From assembly GCA_026391005.1 (NCBI GenBank), contig JAPLEV010000039.1, positions 1-32,735 of the forward strand: a DNA stretch of 32,735 bases, read 5' to 3'. Shown here one piece after another: positions 16,925 to 24,408 of this stretch. The DNA comes from Flavobacteriia bacterium. Lineage in GTDB: Bacteria > Bacteroidota > Bacteroidia > Flavobacteriales_D > Crocinitomicaceae. Position 1 is the first letter of the stretch; each line of letters begins with the position of its first letter. Under the pieces are notes generated by a model that worked only from the letters and a program-made list of their open reading frames with translations, was not told where the DNA came from and made no database searches. Made by a program: the position numbers and the translations under genes.

Positions 16925-17856
16925 TTTTTTTTCATTTTTGTAAATGGAATGAACCTTGGAACGTTTTTTTGATAAGCTGCATAACCTTGATATTTATTCC
17001 CTGATATTTCTTCAGAAAAGTCAGAACTTCCTTTAAAAAGGATAATTAGTAATGCGCAACCAGCAACAGACCAGTTTATCCAATCTCCTGTAACATTAAC
17101 ACTGAAGAGGTAAAATACAAGCCAAATCGCTTGTTCCATGGCATAATTAGGGTGTCTTACTATTCCCCAAAGCCCTGAATCAATAAAACCTTTTTCATAA
17201 TCACCTAATGGTTCACCCGCCAGAATTCTTCTGTGCTTTTCCGTTTGAAAAACATATTGTTGGTTATCCGCAATGTACTCAAGTAGAACAAAAACTACAA
17301 TTAGAAAAGAAAGTAAATAATCTATCCAATTAAGTTCTGTATTTATTCCCACGGCGGTGAGTATTGGAAGGGTTATTAAAAAAATTAAAATATTTTGATA
17401 GCCGCTTATAAAAAACAAATTAAACAAGAGCCAAATAAAAGGTTTGTTAAAACCTGGCCTTTTCCTTAGGATTTCCCATCGATAATCCTCTTCACCGGCC
17501 CAAAACTTCCATGTGTATGCTCCTCTTCTTGCGAAGTTGTATGTCAAACGTAAAGCCCAAATGCTCACCAATACAGACATCAAGACCATACGCGCATTCC
17601 AATCTGCAAGGTAAGTCATGTCCCACACATAAACAGCTGGGACAATGCTCCATAATTTATCGACTTGGGAATTATTCTTACTTATTTCACCTACAATAAA
17701 ACAGTAGGCAATAACCCCACCCACCAACCAGGTAAGGTGGTCAAACAAAATAATATTTTGAAGTTCAGAAAGTGGCGTGCCAAAATAAAAAGTACAAATT
17801 GGAACTACTATGATTGTAAAAATTAATAAAAGAATTGTTCCTAACATACTATTCAA
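16921..17856 (-). CDS. DUF1295 / steroid 5-alpha-reductase-like membrane protein
   Basis: Polytopic membrane protein of 311 residues with seven or more hydrophobic segments. The C-terminal signature IVRHPNYAMEQAIWLVFYLF and the earlier KLWSIVPAVYVW and RMVLMSVLVSIWALRLTYNF segments place it in the DUF1295/steroid 5-alpha-reductase-like family, which uses NADPH to reduce unsaturated lipids in characterised relatives. The bacterial substrate is unknown. Last gene of a three-gene leftward unit, 9 bp after the hotdog thioesterase. Confidence 0.85.
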   Translation of the reverse strand: MNSMLGTILLLIFTIIVVPICTFYFGTPLSELQNIILFDHLTWLVGGVIAYCFIVGEISKNNSQVDKLWSIVPAVYVWDMTYLADWNARMVLMSVLVSIWALRLTYNFARRGAYTWKFWAGEEDYRWEILRKRPGFNKPFIWLLFNLFFISGYQNILIFLITLPILTAVGINTELNWIDYLLSFLIVVFVLLEYIADNQQYVFQTEKHRRILAGEPLGDYEKGFIDSGLWGIVRHPNYAMEQAIWLVFYLFSVNVTGDWINWSVAGCALLIILFKGSSDFSEEISGNKYQGYAAYQKNVPRFIPFTKMKKN

Positions 17857-17865
17857 GTTAAATTA

Positions 17866-18282
17866 TTAATAACCTGCTTTTGCTGCATCATAGGGTAAAA
17901 AAGTTCCTGAGGATAATGCTAAAAGCTCATTTTTTTGATTCCTTATTTCCGCAAACATAACAATAATTTTACTCCCATTTTTTATCACCCGTGAAGTCGC
18001 CATTAATTCATCATTCAGCTTTGCGCTTTTTAAAAAATTTATTTTCATTTCAATAGTAGCGACCACTTGATTATTTTGAGAAACGAGCGATAGGGCACCT
18101 ACTCCCATAGTTGCATCTAAGAGCGAGGCCATGCAACCACCATGAGCCGAAGTTGGAGTGGCCAAATGATCCTCTGAAATGGTTAAGAAATAATGAACTA
18201 CTCCATCTTCTAAAATCGTAAAGTTCATGCCAAGTAAACGACCGAAATAGTTATTCGATATGTAGTGTTCAATTAAGGTCAT
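17866..18282 (-). CDS. PaaI-like hotdog-fold thioesterase
   Basis: Single hotdog domain of 138 residues. HGGCMASLLDATMGVGALS carries the His-Gly-Gly motif and the acidic residue that activates water in PaaI/YbgC-type acyl-CoA thioesterases; MKINFLKSAKLNDELMATSRVIKNG is the following core. It hydrolyses acyl- or aryl-CoA thioesters; the substrate is not predictable. It lies between the DUF2130 gene (27 bp) and DUF1295 (9 bp), so the three are probably co-transcribed. A role in recycling lipid-type CoA esters next to the reductase-like protein is possible but only inferred. Confidence 0.85.
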   Translation of the reverse strand: MTLIEHYISNNYFGRLLGMNFTILEDGVVHYFLTISEDHLATPTSAHGGCMASLLDATMGVGALSLVSQNNQVVATIEMKINFLKSAKLNDELMATSRVIKNGSKIIVMFAEIRNQKNELLALSSGTFLPYDAAKAGY

Positions 18283-18309
18283 GTTTTTTTTAATTGTATA
18301 TATCCACTT

Positions 18310-19605
18310 TTAAGATTCACTATCACTTGACTCATCAGAAGAAGAAATCGCATCAAATTTTGCCTTTATCGTTGGATTTCCACGGGTTAATTTTTTAATT
18401 GTCAGGTCTTCTGCTTTATTGTTGGCATGCCTTAAATTATCTTGAGATCCCAAAAGATTTTCTTTGGTTTTTTGAAGCGCAGCAATGGATTTATCGATAC
18501 TGTCGATAGCCACCATAAATTTTTCGGAAGCTATACGGTAATTTTTACCAAAGGCATTTCTAAAATCATCCAGTTGATTCTCGAAGTTACTGATGTCAAC
18601 ATTCTGACTTTTAATCAGCGCTAGTTCCGCCTTGTATGTTAGTGCGTTCATGGCAGCATTTCGAAGCAGCGTTATGATTGGAATGAAAAATTGAGGTCTA
18701 ACTACATACATTTTATCTTTTTTGTATGAAACGTCTACAATGCCCGAATTGTATAATTCACTGTCAGCTTCTAATAAAGAAACCAGGACAGCGTATTCAC
18801 ATTTTTTTTCCAAACGATCTTTATCTAATTCATTAAAAAAATCCTCATTCTTCTTTTTAGTAGCCGTTTGATCTGCTTCATTTTTCATCTCAAACATGAT
18901 TGAAATAATTTCATTGCCGCTAGCATCATTTTCTCTATAGATATAATCACCTTTACTGCCAGAGCTTGCATTATTATCTTTTTCGAAATGGGCTTTTTGA
19001 AAAGCTGTAGCGCGAAGTTTGTTAAACTCATTTTCACAATGTTGTTCTAATGATTCCCCAATCATTTTGGTAGAGAGCCTCGTTTTCATATCTCTTACAC
19101 GGGTAATCTCTTCATCTTTAAACCTTATAATAGCCTCTTTACTTTGAATTTCCGTTGAATATTGCTGCTTAAGAGAATTCTCCGAATTTTCTTTTTCTAA
19201 GTCTTTATTTTTTAATGTATTGAGTAAATCATCCCTTTCTTTTTCAATTTTTTGAACGGCTTCATTAACAGCTAATTTTTTTTCAATTTCGGTATTTTCT
19301 ACTTTTGACCGCATATCCGAAAGCGCTTGGTCTTTTTCAGCTAGTTTTTGAGTAAGGAGAAGTTCATTATTAGCCTTTAAGGCAGAAATTTCTTGGTTTT
19401 TGATACTGACCTCTTGTTGTAATTTATTATTCGACTCAGACAAGGCCAACTTAACAGCATTCTCTTTGTCTTTTAGAGCTAGATCTTCTCTTATTTTTAA
19501 CTCTTGATCGAATTCTTGATCCCTTACTTGTTTAACGATTTCAGCGAAACCAGATTGATCTAAGGTGAACTTATTTTTACAATTAGGACAATTAATTTCT
19601 TTCAT
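18310..19605 (-). CDS. DUF2130 coiled-coil protein with nuclease-like C-terminal domain
   Basis: Protein of 431 residues. Residues 1-15 (CPNCKNKF) form half a zinc-ribbon-like knuckle; residues 25-175 are a long charged coiled coil; the rest is the DUF2130 domain. That domain begins [12 protein letters not shown] (183-194), then has D220 in KGDYIYRE and E239-x-K241 in IMFEMKNE, followed by the helix [18 protein letters not shown]. This E, D, ExK order resembles the PD-(D/E)XK nuclease core. The function is not established for the family; a nucleic-acid role is inference. First gene of a leftward unit with the thioesterase and DUF1295 protein. Confidence 0.82.
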   Translation of the reverse strand: MKEINCPNCKNKFTLDQSGFAEIVKQVRDQEFDQELKIREDLALKDKENAVKLALSESNNKLQQEVSIKNQEISALKANNELLLTQKLAEKDQALSDMRSKVENTEIEKKLAVNEAVQKIEKERDDLLNTLKNKDLEKENSENSLKQQYSTEIQSKEAIIRFKDEEITRVRDMKTRLSTKMIGESLEQHCENEFNKLRATAFQKAHFEKDNNASSGSKGDYIYRENDASGNEIISIMFEMKNEADQTATKKKNEDFFNELDKDRLEKKCEYAVLVSLLEADSELYNSGIVDVSYKKDKMYVVRPQFFIPIITLLRNAAMNALTYKAELALIKSQNVDISNFENQLDDFRNAFGKNYRIASEKFMVAIDSIDKSIAALQKTKENLLGSQDNLRHANNKAEDLTIKKLTRGNPTIKAKFDAISSSDESSDSES

Positions 19606-19684
19606 AATAAATAGAAATATTACTTTTAAACAAGGGTAAAATTTGTTAATCTAAAATAAAAAAGTTCTCATTTTGGATTTAATT

Positions 19685-19692
19685 CAAATATA
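19685..19692 (-). promoter_or_regulatory. Possible -7 element upstream of the DUF2130 gene
   Basis: TATATTTG on the minus strand matches TAnnTTTG about 80 bp before the DUF2130 start. No -33 TTG at the right spacing was found. Apart from this, the 185-bp gap 19606-19790 shows only AT-rich sequence. Confidence 0.3.
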
Positions 19693-19790
19693 ATAAAAAT
19701 AGTATCTGCTGCAGGAACTTATCGCAACATATATATACTAAATTATAGTACTGTATACTTTAAAGCCAAAGAAAAATAATGCAGCGGTAA

Positions 19791-20390
19791 TTAATCCTTA
19801 TGCTTACCAAAAAGTACGCGAGGGACTGCATTAGGTTCTTCTCTCAAGTATTTTTCCAAGTCACCATAAAGGACTTGGAACGAATGCTCATCAAATTGAG
19901 CGCGTGAATGGTAAACCAAATCTTCTACCAATTCATTAGGAGTACTAATAAGAAAAGCATAGCCTGAGTTAATCTTGGTCACGCGCAATAACTTCTTTAT
20001 GGCATCGGTGCAGTTGTTGGTAAATAAAGACCATCCTTTCTTGATATTCCAATAATCGCTTAGCTTTTCCAATTTAGATAAAGATGGTTTCTGTGCTTTT
20101 AATTTTAAAACCAACATAGGGTTGTACTTTTGATGTTTAAGTACATCTCGGTCGTAGTTGAAGGCAGCGGAATATGGAATATCCTTGACTTTAAACCCTC
20201 CACCATCCGCTCTTCTATATTTTGTATAATACATTAAATGAGAAGAATCTTCTCCAAATGCAATACTGATGTGACCTGCACCAGATTGGGTTTGAGCACT
20301 AGAATAAACAAATAAGTAAATTTCAAAGTCACCTGCCTGAGCATTAAAGCTACTAAAAAAAAGCAAGAAAACAACTAAAAAAGAACGCAT
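19791..20390 (-). CDS. Secreted DUF4105-like protein with possible permuted cysteine-peptidase fold
   Basis: Protein of 199 residues with signal peptide ending AQA-G (residues 17-20). The mature part has GAGHISIAFG with His40 and, much later, FTNNCTDAIKKLL with Cys127. His before Cys, with the NNCT signature at the start of a helix, is the arrangement of circularly permuted NlpC/P60-like domains such as DUF4105 and YiiX/LRAT-type proteins. This suggests a periplasmic thiol hydrolase or amidase acting on peptidoglycan or lipids. I am confident that it is exported and moderately confident of the fold; the substrate is unknown. Monocistronic by spacing. Confidence 0.65.
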   Translation of the reverse strand: MRSFLVVFLLFFSSFNAQAGDFEIYLFVYSSAQTQSGAGHISIAFGEDSSHLMYYTKYRRADGGGFKVKDIPYSAAFNYDRDVLKHQKYNPMLVLKLKAQKPSLSKLEKLSDYWNIKKGWSLFTNNCTDAIKKLLRVTKINSGYAFLISTPNELVEDLVYHSRAQFDEHSFQVLYGDLEKYLREEPNAVPRVLFGKHKD

Positions 20391-20407
20391 TTGATAGGCT
20401 ATATAAA

Positions 20408-20415
20408 CAAATCTA
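20408..20415 (-). promoter_or_regulatory. Possible -7 element of the DUF4105-like gene
   Basis: TAGATTTG on the minus strand, 17 bp before the ATG, matches TAnnTTTG and is identical to the box before the gene at 21166. A -33 TTG is not evident. Confidence 0.45.
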
Positions 20416-20513
20416 AATAAAATAAATGGGATAATGAATAGGATTTTTTGGCATATCCCAAAGCATTCAGACTAAAGATACAAAGGCATTTAAGTAGATT
20501 AGCAAAATCATTT

Positions 20514-20540
20514 CAAGGTAGTTCAGTTGGTTCGAGCGCC
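20514..20540 (+). other. tRNA-like D-arm remnant
   Basis: GTTCAGTTGGTTCGAGC (20521-20537), preceded by TA at the positions of U8 and A9 and followed by GCC, reads like the D-arm of a bacterial tRNA: the 4-bp stem GTTC/GAGC pairs with one G-U and the loop has the GG pair. The expected A21 is C, and no anticodon or T arm follows. It is therefore at most a relic or att-site-like fragment, not a functional tRNA. The rest of the 203-bp gap 20391-20593 shows nothing else beyond the promoter box. Confidence 0.3.
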
Positions 20541-20593
20541 AATGCCTTCTATAAAAGCCAAACAAATATTGTTTCAAATCGATGAAATCGTCC

Positions 20594-21166
20594 TTATTCT
20601 GTTGTAATAATTTTTGGACTTACAAGATAATCGTCATAATAATCGGTAAAAATTTTTCTAATAAAATAAAGATTACCCCAATAATTTGGTGCAGACTGAT
20701 TACTATAGTCATACTTAGGTCTCAATAGATTAAAATTACCATCGACTTGTCTATAAAATGATGAATAGTCGTAAGTAATAGTACTTTCTGTCATTTTACC
20801 TGTTGATTTACTCATAAAATAAAATGTGGTGGTAATGGTTATACCTTTAGAACTCATATAAGAAGAATTAGAACCTGTCCAAATATTATTGAGTGGGTTA
20901 TACCCTATAAACCACTCAATAAAAAGTAATAAAGTATTATTATCAACTTTAAAAAGATTTCCTTTTTCGTCTGAGTATCCTTCCTGTACTTTTTTGTATG
21001 TTGTTGGACACACAAAAAAACTATCGAAGAATTTATTCAAGTCCACCTCACTTGTCAGTTCTATAAATTTATCTCTAGACTTCTCGACCTTTTCTCTATT
21101 ATTTTCTATGCTGTCTTTTTGTTCAACAATAGATTTTGAAGTATTCACTTGATTAAAAGAATACAT
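20594..21166 (-). CDS. Unknown protein; signal-peptide frame disrupted by a 13-bp duplication
   Basis: The open frame of 190 residues starts MYSFNQVNTSKSIVEQ and continues with a charged helical stretch (KDSIENNREKVEKSRDKF) and an aromatic-rich C-terminal half (FYFMSKSTGKMTESTITYDYSSFYRQ). I recognise no family. Upstream, an ATG at 21222-21224 begins MKNLPLILFFLLNFSA and then stops. If one copy of the 13-bp tandem repeat at 21168-21193 is removed, this hydrophobic leader joins this frame exactly, giving a normal signal peptide ahead of MYSFNQ. The protein was therefore probably exported; as it stands it would be made without a leader, or not at all. Phase variation, a fresh mutation or an assembly error are the alternatives. 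Confidence 0.6.
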   Translation of the reverse strand: MYSFNQVNTSKSIVEQKDSIENNREKVEKSRDKFIELTSEVDLNKFFDSFFVCPTTYKKVQEGYSDEKGNLFKVDNNTLLLFIEWFIGYNPLNNIWTGSNSSYMSSKGITITTTFYFMSKSTGKMTESTITYDYSSFYRQVDGNFNLLRPKYDYSNQSAPNYWGNLYFIRKIFTDYYDDYLVSPKIITTE

Positions 21167-21167
21167 A

Positions 21168-21193
21168 GAAAAATTAAGCAGAAAAATTAAGCA
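21168..21193. repeat. Perfect 13-bp tandem duplication in a signal-peptide region
   Basis: GAAAAATTAAGCA occurs twice head to tail (21168-21180 and 21181-21193), followed by a partial third GAAAAA. Because 13 is not a multiple of three, the second copy shifts the frame between the leader starting at 21224 and the body frame starting at 21166 and creates an in-frame TAA. Confidence 0.9.
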
Positions 21194-21241
21194 GAAAAAA
21201 TAGAATCAGAGGTAAATTTTTCATCATGATTATTTTGTTAG

Positions 21242-21249
21242 CAAATCTA
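21242..21249 (-). promoter_or_regulatory. Possible -7 element of the disrupted secreted-protein gene
   Basis: TAGATTTG on the minus strand matches TAnnTTTG and lies 15-17 bp before the leader ATGs (21224 and 21227), supporting the idea that the original gene began there rather than at 21166. Confidence 0.5.
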
Positions 21250-21255
21250 AATAAA

Positions 21256-21271
21256 TGTGTTAAATAACACA
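21256..21271. promoter_or_regulatory. CRP/FNR-like 16-bp palindrome
   Basis: TGTGTTAAATAACACA is a perfect inverted repeat with 7-bp arms and fits the TGTGN-N6-NCACA layout of Crp/Fnr-family sites. It begins 6 bp upstream of the putative -7 box at 21242-21249, so a bound protein would cover the core promoter and probably repress. Regulation of the divergent GH1 gene, 209 bp away, is less likely. The remainder of 21272-21479 holds only AT-rich sequence and the GH1 promoter box. Confidence 0.45.
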
Positions 21272-21450
21272 TACACTTATGATAAATATTTCAAACTATT
21301 TTATATAAAAAAACTCACAAAATTAGGACATTTGTTAAATCGTTGAACCTTTTTTATTTCAGTGCTTAGTTTTAAATCCCAGAAACGATTCCGTCTATGC
21401 TAGGAAAAGATGAATAAATTGAAATTTTATTTCTCTTAACATTCTTTATT

Positions 21451-21458
21451 TACCTTTG
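21451..21458 (+). promoter_or_regulatory. Possible -7 element of the GH1 beta-glucosidase gene
   Basis: TACCTTTG matches TAnnTTTG and ends 21 bp before the ATG at 21480. No -33 TTG at 17-23 bp was found. Confidence 0.45.
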
Positions 21459-21479
21459 AAGATAACATAAATCTCACCT

Positions 21480-22916
21480 ATGGAGCGACGCAAGGTTTTA
21501 CGCTTATTTTTAGCTTCTTCGGTAGCTGCTGCCATATCGCCTAATTTAGTTTTTGGAAAAATTCCTTTTCAGCAACATTTAGATTTCTCTCAACTTGATT
21601 TTGGTCCGGATTTTAAATGGGGAGTAGCCACTTCTGCTTTTCAAATCGAAGGAGCGCATGATCTAGACGGAAAATCAGCTTCGATATGGGATACCTTTTC
21701 CCACGAGAAAGGGAATATTAAAACAGGCGAAAATGGCGACGTGGCCTGTGATTTTTACCATTCGTATGAGCAAGATTTGGATCTGCTGAAGTCCTTAAAC
21801 ATGACCGTTTTTCGTTTCAGTATTTCATGGTGTCGCGTGTTACCAAATGGAACGGGTGAGCCCAATCAAAAAGGCATAGATTTTTACCATCGGGTAATCG
21901 ATGCCTGCCTGGAAAGGGGTCTTGAACCATGGCTTACTTTATATCATTGGGATCTTCCTCAGGTCCTTCAAGATCAAGGGGGATGGAAGAATCGAGATTC
22001 CTTGGCTTGGTTTAGTGAATATGCAGAATTAGTGAGTAAAAATTTTGGCGATAAAGTAAAAAATTGGATGGTTTTTAATGAACCTTCAGCCTTTACTGCG
22101 CTTGGTTATCTAATTGGGTATCATGCCCCGGGTTTAAAAGGATTTAAGAATTTTTTACCGACCGTTCATCACGTATGCCTCGCCCAAGCAGAAGGCGGAA
22201 GAATTATCCGTAAAAATGTTCCTACTGCTCAAATTGGCACGACTTATTCGTGTGCGCATGTTGATTACTACACCAGTGAAAAACACGATAAGAAATCGGC
22301 AGAACGTTGGGATGTATTACTGAACCGCCTATTCATTGAACCCGCCTTGGGAATGGGATATCCAACAGCTAGTTTTCCGATTTTAAAAAAACTAGAAGCT
22401 TATATAAAGCCGGGAGATTTGGAAAAATTAAGCTTTGATTTTGATTTTATCGGTATTCAAAATTATACACGCGAAGTAGTGAAAAAGATGGGCTTGATTC
22501 CGATCATGAAAGGATTGGAAATTAAACCCGAAAAACGAAATGTACAAGAAATTACATCCATGGGTTGGGAAGTTTATCCGGAAGGAATTTATCAAATCAT
22601 CAAACAATTTGCCGCTTATCCCGGGGTAAAAAAAATCATAGTAACGGAAAATGGCTGTGCATTTCCCGATGAAGTCATTACAGGAAAAATACACGACCTA
22701 AAACGAATCGACTATTATCAGCGTTACTTAAAGCAAGTATTACGGGCGAAGCAAGAAGGCGTTAATATTGGAGGCTATTTCTGTTGGACTTTATTGGATA
22801 ACTTTGAATGGAGCGAAGGATTTTATCACCGTTTTGGTTTAGTCCACGTAGATTTCAAAACACAAAAGCGCCTTATAAAAGACAGTGGCTATTGGTTCCG
22901 AGATTTTTTGGGATAA
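21480..22916 (+). CDS. Exported GH1 family beta-glucosidase
   Basis: Glycoside hydrolase family 1 enzyme of 478 residues. Both catalytic glutamates are visible: acid/base E201 in WMVFNEPSAF and nucleophile E390 in IIVTENGCAF. FKWGVATSAFQIEGA, RFSISWCRVLP and the C-terminal YFCWTLLDNFEWSEGF are core motifs. It releases terminal beta-linked glucose (or related sugars) from oligosaccharides. Unlike most bacterial GH1 enzymes it has a leader, MERRKVLRLFLASSVAAAIS, whose paired arginines suggest Tat export, so it probably acts in the periplasm. Single gene, with no SusC/SusD pair or transporter nearby, so it is not part of a classical polysaccharide-utilisation locus. Confidence 0.95.
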   Translation: MERRKVLRLFLASSVAAAISPNLVFGKIPFQQHLDFSQLDFGPDFKWGVATSAFQIEGAHDLDGKSASIWDTFSHEKGNIKTGENGDVACDFYHSYEQDLDLLKSLNMTVFRFSISWCRVLPNGTGEPNQKGIDFYHRVIDACLERGLEPWLTLYHWDLPQVLQDQGGWKNRDSLAWFSEYAELVSKNFGDKVKNWMVFNEPSAFTALGYLIGYHAPGLKGFKNFLPTVHHVCLAQAEGGRIIRKNVPTAQIGTTYSCAHVDYYTSEKHDKKSAERWDVLLNRLFIEPALGMGYPTASFPILKKLEAYIKPGDLEKLSFDFDFIGIQNYTREVVKKMGLIPIMKGLEIKPEKRNVQEITSMGWEVYPEGIYQIIKQFAAYPGVKKIIVTENGCAFPDEVITGKIHDLKRIDYYQRYLKQVLRAKQEGVNIGGYFCWTLLDNFEWSEGFYHRFGLVHVDFKTQKRLIKDSGYWFRDFLG

Positions 22917-22936
22917 TAACGTTAAGCGGTCAATCC

Positions 22937-22961
22937 AAGCTAAATTGCTAGTAGCTTTTAT
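22937..22961 (+). terminator. Weak candidate terminator after the GH1 gene
   Basis: AAGCTA (22937-22942) pairs with TAGCTT (22952-22957) around a 9-base loop, followed by TTA. The stem is short and AT-rich and overlaps the stop of the convergent DoxX-like gene, so support is limited. Confidence 0.25.
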
Positions 22962-23323
22962 GGTATTTGCTTATATGAAACGATAAATAGGTAAAGATTT
23001 AGCCCAGCAAAAAATAAAGCAGGAATAACATCTTTAAACACATCTTTCGACTTCACGCGCACCAATACCCCCATGAGCATCAATAGCGCTAGGCCAGCGG
23101 AGGACAAAACTAAAAACAAATTCATCTTTATTCCAACAAACAAACCGAGTGAACCTAAAATTTCAAGACACGCGACAAAAGGACCAAATTGCCTCAATCC
23201 AAAACGCTTGAATTCAGTTCGCATTTTTGGGGAGGTGAAAAAGGTGATACCGTAAACTAAAAAGGAAAGTCCAGAGAAAATAACGAGGCAAAGAAACACA
23301 CTCACTGACCCATAGATTGGCAT
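22958..23323 (-). CDS. DoxX-like small membrane protein, copy 1
   Basis: Four-helix membrane protein of about 121 residues with the DoxX-family pattern: EFKRFGLRQFGPFVACLEILGSLGLFVG contains the conserved loop and second helix, followed by two more hydrophobic helices. I start it at the ATG at 23321-23323, overlapping the preceding DoxX gene by 22 bp; a GTG at 23305 would give a 4-bp overlap and is also possible, and an upstream ATG at 23347 is less likely. The function of such proteins is poorly defined; some relatives are linked to thiosulfate:quinone oxidation or redox balance. It is a diverged paralogue of the next gene. Confidence 0.75.
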   Translation of the reverse strand: MPIYGSVSVFLCLVIFSGLSFLVYGITFFTSPKMRTEFKRFGLRQFGPFVACLEILGSLGLFVGIKMNLFLVLSSAGLALLMLMGVLVRVKSKDVFKDVIPALFFAGLNLYLFIVSYKQIP

Positions 23324-23652
23324 GAATTGTAAGCAACGAAAAGACAAAGAATGAGCAATAATAGTGAAGGAATATATTTAATCAATGGGTTCTTTACTTT
23401 GAAATGAAAGTATTGGGCACAAAGCATTAACAAAGCCATTAAAAGTGCTGGAATACAAATTAATTGGGGAAACCAAATACCTGCCACGAGTAGCGTAGCT
23501 AGTGAAATTTTAGCGGCACCAACCGCCATGCGGGTCAGATCATTTAAACCGTATTGCTTGAATTCTTTAACGATGTTATCGAAGCGAAATACCCATACAA
23601 TAATGATTGATAAAGCAACGATTAGCTGTGCACTAGAAACTAGATAATTCAT
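23302..23652 (-). CDS. DoxX-like small membrane protein, copy 2
   Basis: Four-helix membrane protein of 116 residues. EFKQYGLNDLTRMAVGAAKISLATLLVAG aligns with EFKRFGLRQFGPFVACLEILGSLGLFVG of the neighbouring copy, showing an old tandem duplication; the two are otherwise well diverged and may form a heteromer. It overlaps the downstream copy, so the pair is translationally coupled. No enzymatic residue can be named. A possible promoter box lies about 50 bp upstream. Confidence 0.75.
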   Translation of the reverse strand: MNYLVSSAQLIVALSIIIVWVFRFDNIVKEFKQYGLNDLTRMAVGAAKISLATLLVAGIWFPQLICIPALLMALLMLCAQYFHFKVKNPLIKYIPSLLLLILCLFVAYNSCQSMGQ

Positions 23653-23700
23653 TCGAATATATTTTTGTGTAAAAGTAAAATATTAATCAATCAAAAAGAT

Positions 23701-23708
23701 CAAACATA
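23701..23708 (-). promoter_or_regulatory. Possible -7 element upstream of the DoxX pair
   Basis: TATGTTTG on the minus strand matches TAnnTTTG, 48 bp before the DoxX start, within the 90-bp gap after mnmD. No convincing -33 TTG. Confidence 0.3.
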
Positions 23709-23742
23709 AGAGAATTAAATTTTTGCAGAAATAGAAAAGGGT

Positions 23743-24408
23743 TCAAATTCTTGTTGCTCTTGTCATTTCGCGTTTACCGGGAGGACCAGGAAGTGATTCT
23801 AACGAAAATCCTACCGCTTTTAAGTCACGCTTAAATTGACCTTGGGCACAATAGGTAACTAGGGCGCCTCCTACATTTAATGATTGGTACATTTTCTCTA
23901 AAATAGTGATGTCCCACATTTCCGCCTGAACCCGTGGACCAAAAGCATCAAAATAAATGAGATTAATAGGTTCAAGAGCTACAAAATCTTGAATTTTCAC
24001 CTCCCTTTTTTGAATCGAAAAATGAGTTGACAACTGATTGTCGATTTCCCAATCACAACGAATCAGTTCATCGTAAATCTTTTCGGAAGTTGAACCAATA
24101 TGACGAGGGTAATCCAGTTGAAAACAAAGCTCTGGACGTAAAGGATTTGCTTCAATTCCGGTATAATGAATCGGTTGATTATTCTTTTCGGCCCAACTAG
24201 CACTCAGTAAGGCGTTTAAACCTGTTCCGAAACCTACCTCCAATATTCGAATTACTTCTCCTTTTTCCGCTAATTCAAGTCCGTTTTGAATAAATATATG
24301 GCGGGACTCCTGAACTGCACCATTGGATGAATGATAGGTTTCATTTAATTCAGGGAGAAAAATAGTTTTTGAACCGTCCCCTGTAAAACGAATTTCGTGT
24401 GTATTCAT
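23743..24408 (-). CDS. mnmD: tRNA 5-methylaminomethyl-2-thiouridine methyltransferase MnmD
   Basis: Stand-alone MnmD (the MnmC1/DUF752 half) of 221 residues. VGFGTGLNALL is the S-adenosylmethionine loop; NLIYFDAFGPRVQAEMWD and LVTYCAQGQFKRDLKAVGF are family motifs, and the C-terminus SLPGPPGKREMTRATR is highly characteristic. It methylates the aminomethyl group of the wobble uridine in Lys, Glu and Gln tRNAs. The FAD-dependent MnmC half of the E. coli bifunctional enzyme is absent, as is usual outside Gammaproteobacteria. Its ATG overlaps the stop of the O-methyltransferase gene by 4 bp (ATGA). Confidence 0.92.
   Translation of the reverse strand: MNTHEIRFTGDGSKTIFLPELNETYHSSNGAVQESRHIFIQNGLELAEKGEVIRILEVGFGTGLNALLSASWAEKNNQPIHYTGIEANPLRPELCFQLDYPRHIGSTSEKIYDELIRCDWEIDNQLSTHFSIQKREVKIQDFVALEPINLIYFDAFGPRVQAEMWDITILEKMYQSLNVGGALVTYCAQGQFKRDLKAVGFSLESLPGPPGKREMTRATRI

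Noticed and set aside
20514..20590. A functional tRNA gene starting at the D-arm-like sequence
   Set aside because: No anticodon stem, T arm or acceptor stem can be folded from the following bases; only the D-arm matches.
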